This document shows positions 61,335 through 64,000 of a DNA stretch of 64,000 bases, piece after piece; the first letter of the stretch is position 1; each line of letters opens with the position of its first letter. The notes under the pieces are model-generated. The model searched no databases, was not told where the DNA came from, and saw nothing but the letters and a program-made list of their open reading frames with translations. The DNA lies in contig NZ_LNRF01000004.1 in the NCBI RefSeq assembly GCF_001557875.1, forward strand, positions 310,001 through 374,000, written 5' to 3'. The stretch comes from Vibrio splendidus (GTDB lineage: Bacteria > Pseudomonadota > Gammaproteobacteria > Enterobacterales > Vibrionaceae). The position numbers were made by a program, and so were the translations under genes.

Positions 61335-62411
61335 TTATAGTACGTCGATAGCGTTAAGGTCAGCAAATGCTTTCTCAAGACGAGTAACCATTGAAGCTTG
61401 ACCAGCACGTAGCCATACGCGTGGATCGTAGAACTTCTTGTTTGGTTGGTCTTCGCCTTTAGGGTTACCGATTTGACCTTGTAGGTAATCGAAGTTTTCA
61501 GCAGAGTAAGTACGGATACCATCCCAAGTTGCCCACTGTGTATCAGTATCGATGTTCATTTTGATAACACCGTAACCGATAGACTCTTGGATTTCTGCTT
61601 CAGAAGAACCAGAACCACCGTGGAATACGAAGTTTAGAGCGTTAGGTGCGATACCGAACTTCTCTGCACAGTATGCTTGAGAATCACGTAGGATAGTTGG
61701 AGTTAGTACAACGTTACCTGCTTGGTAAACACCGTGTACGTTACCGAAAGAAGCCGCGATAGTGAAACGAGGGCTAACTGCGTTTAGGATTTCGTAAGCG
61801 TAAGCTACATCTTCAGGAGAAGTGTAAAGCTCAGATGCGTCCATATCAGAGTTATCAACGCCATCTTCTTCACCACCAGTACAACCTAGTTCGATTTCTA
61901 GAGTCATGTTCATTTTAGCCATGCGCTCTAGGTACTTAGCACATGTTTCGATGTTCTCTTCTAGAGACTCTTCAGAAAGATCGATCATGTGAGAAGAGAA
62001 AAGAGGCTTACCAGTTTGTGCGAAGAACTCTTCACCAGCGTCTAGTAGACCGTCGATCCATGGAAGAAGTTTCTTAGCAGCGTGGTCAGTGTGCAGGATA
62101 ACTGGAACACCGTAAGACTCAGCAACAGCGTGTACGTATTTTGCACCAGCAACAGCGCCAAGGATTTGTGCGCCTTGACCTTCAAGTTTAACGCCTTTAC
62201 CAGCGAAGAAACCAGCACCGCCGTTAGAGAACTGAACAACAACAGGAGCTTTAACTTTAGCTGCTGCTTCTAGAACACCGTTGATTGAATCAGTGTTAAC
62301 AACGTTTACAGCAGGAAGTGCAAACTTGTTCTCTTTTGCGATTTCAAATACTTTCTGTACGTCATCGCCAGAAATTACACCAGGTTTTACAAAATCGAAG
62401 ATCTTAGACAT
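61335..62411 (-). CDS. fba: fructose-bisphosphate aldolase, class II
   Basis: A 358-residue zinc-dependent aldolase of glycolysis. Motifs: VVQFSNGGAGFFAGKG, VILHTDHAAKKLLPW (zinc His and catalytic Asp), LEIELGCTGGEEDGVDN, and NFVFHGGSGSSEAEI. Length matches E. coli FbaA (359). It is last of epd-pgk-fba in the direction of transcription. Confidence 0.97.
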   Translation of the reverse strand: MSKIFDFVKPGVISGDDVQKVFEIAKENKFALPAVNVVNTDSINGVLEAAAKVKAPVVVQFSNGGAGFFAGKGVKLEGQGAQILGAVAGAKYVHAVAESYGVPVILHTDHAAKKLLPWIDGLLDAGEEFFAQTGKPLFSSHMIDLSEESLEENIETCAKYLERMAKMNMTLEIELGCTGGEEDGVDNSDMDASELYTSPEDVAYAYEILNAVSPRFTIAASFGNVHGVYQAGNVVLTPTILRDSQAYCAEKFGIAPNALNFVFHGGSGSSEAEIQESIGYGVIKMNIDTDTQWATWDGIRTYSAENFDYLQGQIGNPKGEDQPNKKFYDPRVWLRAGQASMVTRLEKAFADLNAIDVL

Positions 62412-62469
62412 GGAAATAGTCCTATTTATTCTATCGTTTTAAGATTAAAAAACTTAAGTTCAAAAACTT

Positions 62470-62481
62470 GCAATCGTTTGC
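62470..62481. promoter_or_regulatory. LacI/PurR-type operator-like palindrome upstream of fba
   Basis: GCAATCGTTTGC (minus strand GCAAACGATTGC) fits the PurR-type core GCAAACGNTTGC, about 60 bases upstream of the fba start. A second half-like GCAAACGTT lies at 62522-62530. The regulator is not identified. Confidence 0.3.
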
Positions 62482-62529
62482 TCACAACTTGTGCCATTCT
62501 AGCAAAAAACTGTGATATGCAGCAAACGT

Positions 62530-62558
62530 TAAAAGGCGAGATTCACATCTCGCCTTTC
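62530..62558 (-). terminator. probable pgk terminator
   Basis: AAAGGCGAGAT-GTGA-ATCTCGCCTTT stem on the minus strand just after the pgk stop, with a short T-run after it, so some read-through into fba is likely. Confidence 0.65.
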
Positions 62559-62566
62559 TAAATCAA

Positions 62567-63730
62567 TTATGCTTTAGCACGCTCTTCAAGCATTGCTACT
62601 GCAGGAAGTACTTTACCTTCAACGAATTCAAGGAAAGCGCCACCGCCAGTAGAGATGTAAGAAACGTCCGCTTTGATACCGAACTTGTCGATAGCTGCTA
62701 GCGTGTCACCACCACCTGCTACAGAGAAACCTGCAGACTCAGCGATTGCTTTAGAGATACCAGCTGTACCCGCTTCGAAGTTCTTGAATTCGAATACGCC
62801 TACAGGGCCGTTCCAAAGGATAGTTTTAGCGTTGCCGATGATCTCAGCTAGTGCCGCAGTTGAATCTGGACCAAGGTCGAAGATCATATCGTCGTCTTGA
62901 ACTTCAGAAACGTGCTTGATTTCAGCTTCTGCGTTTTCGTCGAATGCTTTAGCACATGCAACGTCAGTCGCAACTGGGATAGCACACTCTTTCATTAGCT
63001 TTTGAGCCGTTTCAACTAGGTCAGCTTCGTACAGAGACTTACCTACGTTGTGGCCTTCAGCAGCGATGAATGTGTTCGCGATACCACCACCAACAACAAG
63101 CTGGTCAGCAATTTTAGAAAGAGATTCTAGAACGGTTAGTTTAGTAGAAACCTTAGAACCACCAACGATAGCCACTAGTGGGCGAGCTGGGTTGTCCATT
63201 GCTTTACCAAGAGCTTCAAGCTCAGCAGCTAGAAGAGGGCCAGCACATGCTACAGGAGCGTAAGTACCAACGCCGTGTGTAGAAGCTTGAGCACGGTGAG
63301 CTGTACCGAATGCATCCATTACGAAGATGTCACATAGTGCAGCGTATTGCTTAGAAAGCGCTTCTTCGTTCTTCTTCTCGCCTTTGTTAAAGCGAACGTT
63401 TTCAAGAACAACTAGTTCACCAGCGTTTAGCTCTAGGCCGTTTACGTAATCTTTCGCTAGTTTAACGTCGCAGTCTAGTGCGTCGTTTAGGTAGTTAACT
63501 ACAGGAGCTAGAGAGAACTCTTCGTTGTATTCGCCTTCAGTAGGACGACCAAGGTGAGAAGTAACCATTACCTTTGCGCCAGCTTCTAGGCAAAGTTTGA
63601 TAGTTGGTAGAGATGCAAGGATACGTGCATCTGAAGTTACTTTACCGTCTTTTACTGGTACGTTTAGGTCAGCACGGATAAATACGCGTTTACCTGCAAG
63701 TTCCAGGTCAGTCATCTTGATCACAGACAT
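62567..63730 (-). CDS. pgk: phosphoglycerate kinase
   Basis: A 387-residue monomer making ATP from 1,3-bisphosphoglycerate. N-terminal [43 protein letters not shown]-terminal [13 protein letters not shown] and GGGDTLAAI. The ATG reading [10 protein letters not shown] has GAGAGGAC upstream. Length equals E. coli Pgk (387). Middle gene of epd-pgk-fba. Confidence 0.98.
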   Translation of the reverse strand: MSVIKMTDLELAGKRVFIRADLNVPVKDGKVTSDARILASLPTIKLCLEAGAKVMVTSHLGRPTEGEYNEEFSLAPVVNYLNDALDCDVKLAKDYVNGLELNAGELVVLENVRFNKGEKKNEEALSKQYAALCDIFVMDAFGTAHRAQASTHGVGTYAPVACAGPLLAAELEALGKAMDNPARPLVAIVGGSKVSTKLTVLESLSKIADQLVVGGGIANTFIAAEGHNVGKSLYEADLVETAQKLMKECAIPVATDVACAKAFDENAEAEIKHVSEVQDDDMIFDLGPDSTAALAEIIGNAKTILWNGPVGVFEFKNFEAGTAGISKAIAESAGFSVAGGGDTLAAIDKFGIKADVSYISTGGGAFLEFVEGKVLPAVAMLEERAKA

Positions 63731-63896
63731 GATTTGTCCTCTCAAATTTAAATAAATATAAAGTTTTGGAAACTCAGCAACCCTGCTAAGCCTATAAATT
63801 ATTCAACTGGTAATTCTTTCACTACTAATAATATGTGGACTCTTAGTATTTATTTCAAGCTAAAAAATAAATAATCCGCACATTTGCTTCTAGGTC

Positions 63897-64000
63897 TTAC
63901 CTCTTGCCTTCAGAAGCTTGCATTGCAAGAACCGTATCCAGCATTCGGTTCGCAAAGCCCCATTCATTGTCACACCACACTAGCATTTTCACTAAGTGGC
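63897..64000 (-). CDS. epd: erythrose-4-phosphate dehydrogenase, C-terminus (partial)
   Basis: The last 34 codons of a GAPDH-superfamily protein, running off the right edge. The visible sequence [23 protein letters not shown] is the C-terminal block of GapA/Epd proteins. The position just before pgk-fba favours epd over gapA, but the fragment alone cannot decide this. Confidence 0.8.
   Translation of the reverse strand, partial: HLVKMLVWCDNEWGFANRMLDTVLAMQASEGKR

Overview
The window is a chromosomal segment from a gammaproteobacterium, almost certainly a Vibrio; the Splendidus clade is a guess from overall sequence feel. The evidence is the gene order: csrA followed by a serine/arginine tRNA cluster; recA-pncC//mutS-rpoS-nlpD-pcm-surE-truD-ispF-ispD-ftsB; eno-pyrG-mazG-relA-rlmD//barA; acpS-pdxJ-recO-era-rnc-lepB-lepA-rseCBA-rpoE//nadB; ygfX-sdhE//ygfZ; ubiI-ubiH-ygfB//zapA-6S RNA-ygfA-rpiA-serA; argP//argO; and fba-pgk-epd. 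Base composition is moderate (mid-40s % GC by eye). I see no rRNA, CRISPR array, insertion sequence, integrase or prophage. This is mostly conserved core genome.

Layout. 1-4.0 kb: a minus-strand group of an M16 zinc-peptidase lipoprotein (cut by the window start), a YqaA-type membrane protein and a zinc-independent quinone reductase. 4.0-7.5 kb: an oadGAB sodium-pumping decarboxylase operon with its own promoter and terminator. 7.7-9.1 kb: ten tRNA genes, eight tRNA-Arg(ACG) and two tRNA-Ser(GCT), with an internal terminator-like hairpin and a perfect CRP-like palindrome. 9.5-15.9 kb: csrA, aspartokinase, alaS, recA (with LexA box) and pncC. 16-24.7 kb: mutS, then the rpoS/nlpD and ispDF/truD/surE/pcm genes. 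25-36 kb: eno, pyrG, mazG, relA, rlmD and the hybrid kinase gene barA (varS in vibrios). 36-47.5 kb: the acpS-to-rpoE block, with nadB divergent. 47.5-50.7 kb: ygfX-sdhE, ygfZ, a YbaK-family gene, an AT-rich 560-base gap and the stringent-response modulator ytfK. 50.7-57.4 kb: ubiI-ubiH-ygfB, zapA, 6S RNA, ygfA, rpiA, serA. 57.5-64 kb: a SIMPL protein, argP/argO, mscS, fba, pgk and the 3' end of epd.

Functionally the window is rich in global regulators: CsrA and the kinase (BarA/VarS) that controls it, RpoS, the RpoE-RseABC envelope-stress module, RelA with YtfK, 6S RNA and RecA/LexA control. The remainder covers translation (alaS, tRNAs, lepA, era, rnc, truD, rlmD), central carbon metabolism, quinone and isoprenoid synthesis, and replication/repair.

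No clearly new multi-gene system was found. The parts most worth a second look are non-coding: the mosaic tRNA-Arg array with its internal control signals, the 49.8-50.4 kb gap before ytfK, an 82-base inverted-repeat element between lepB and lepA, REP-like repeats at 24.8 and 29.2 kb, and the absence of recX between recA and alaS.
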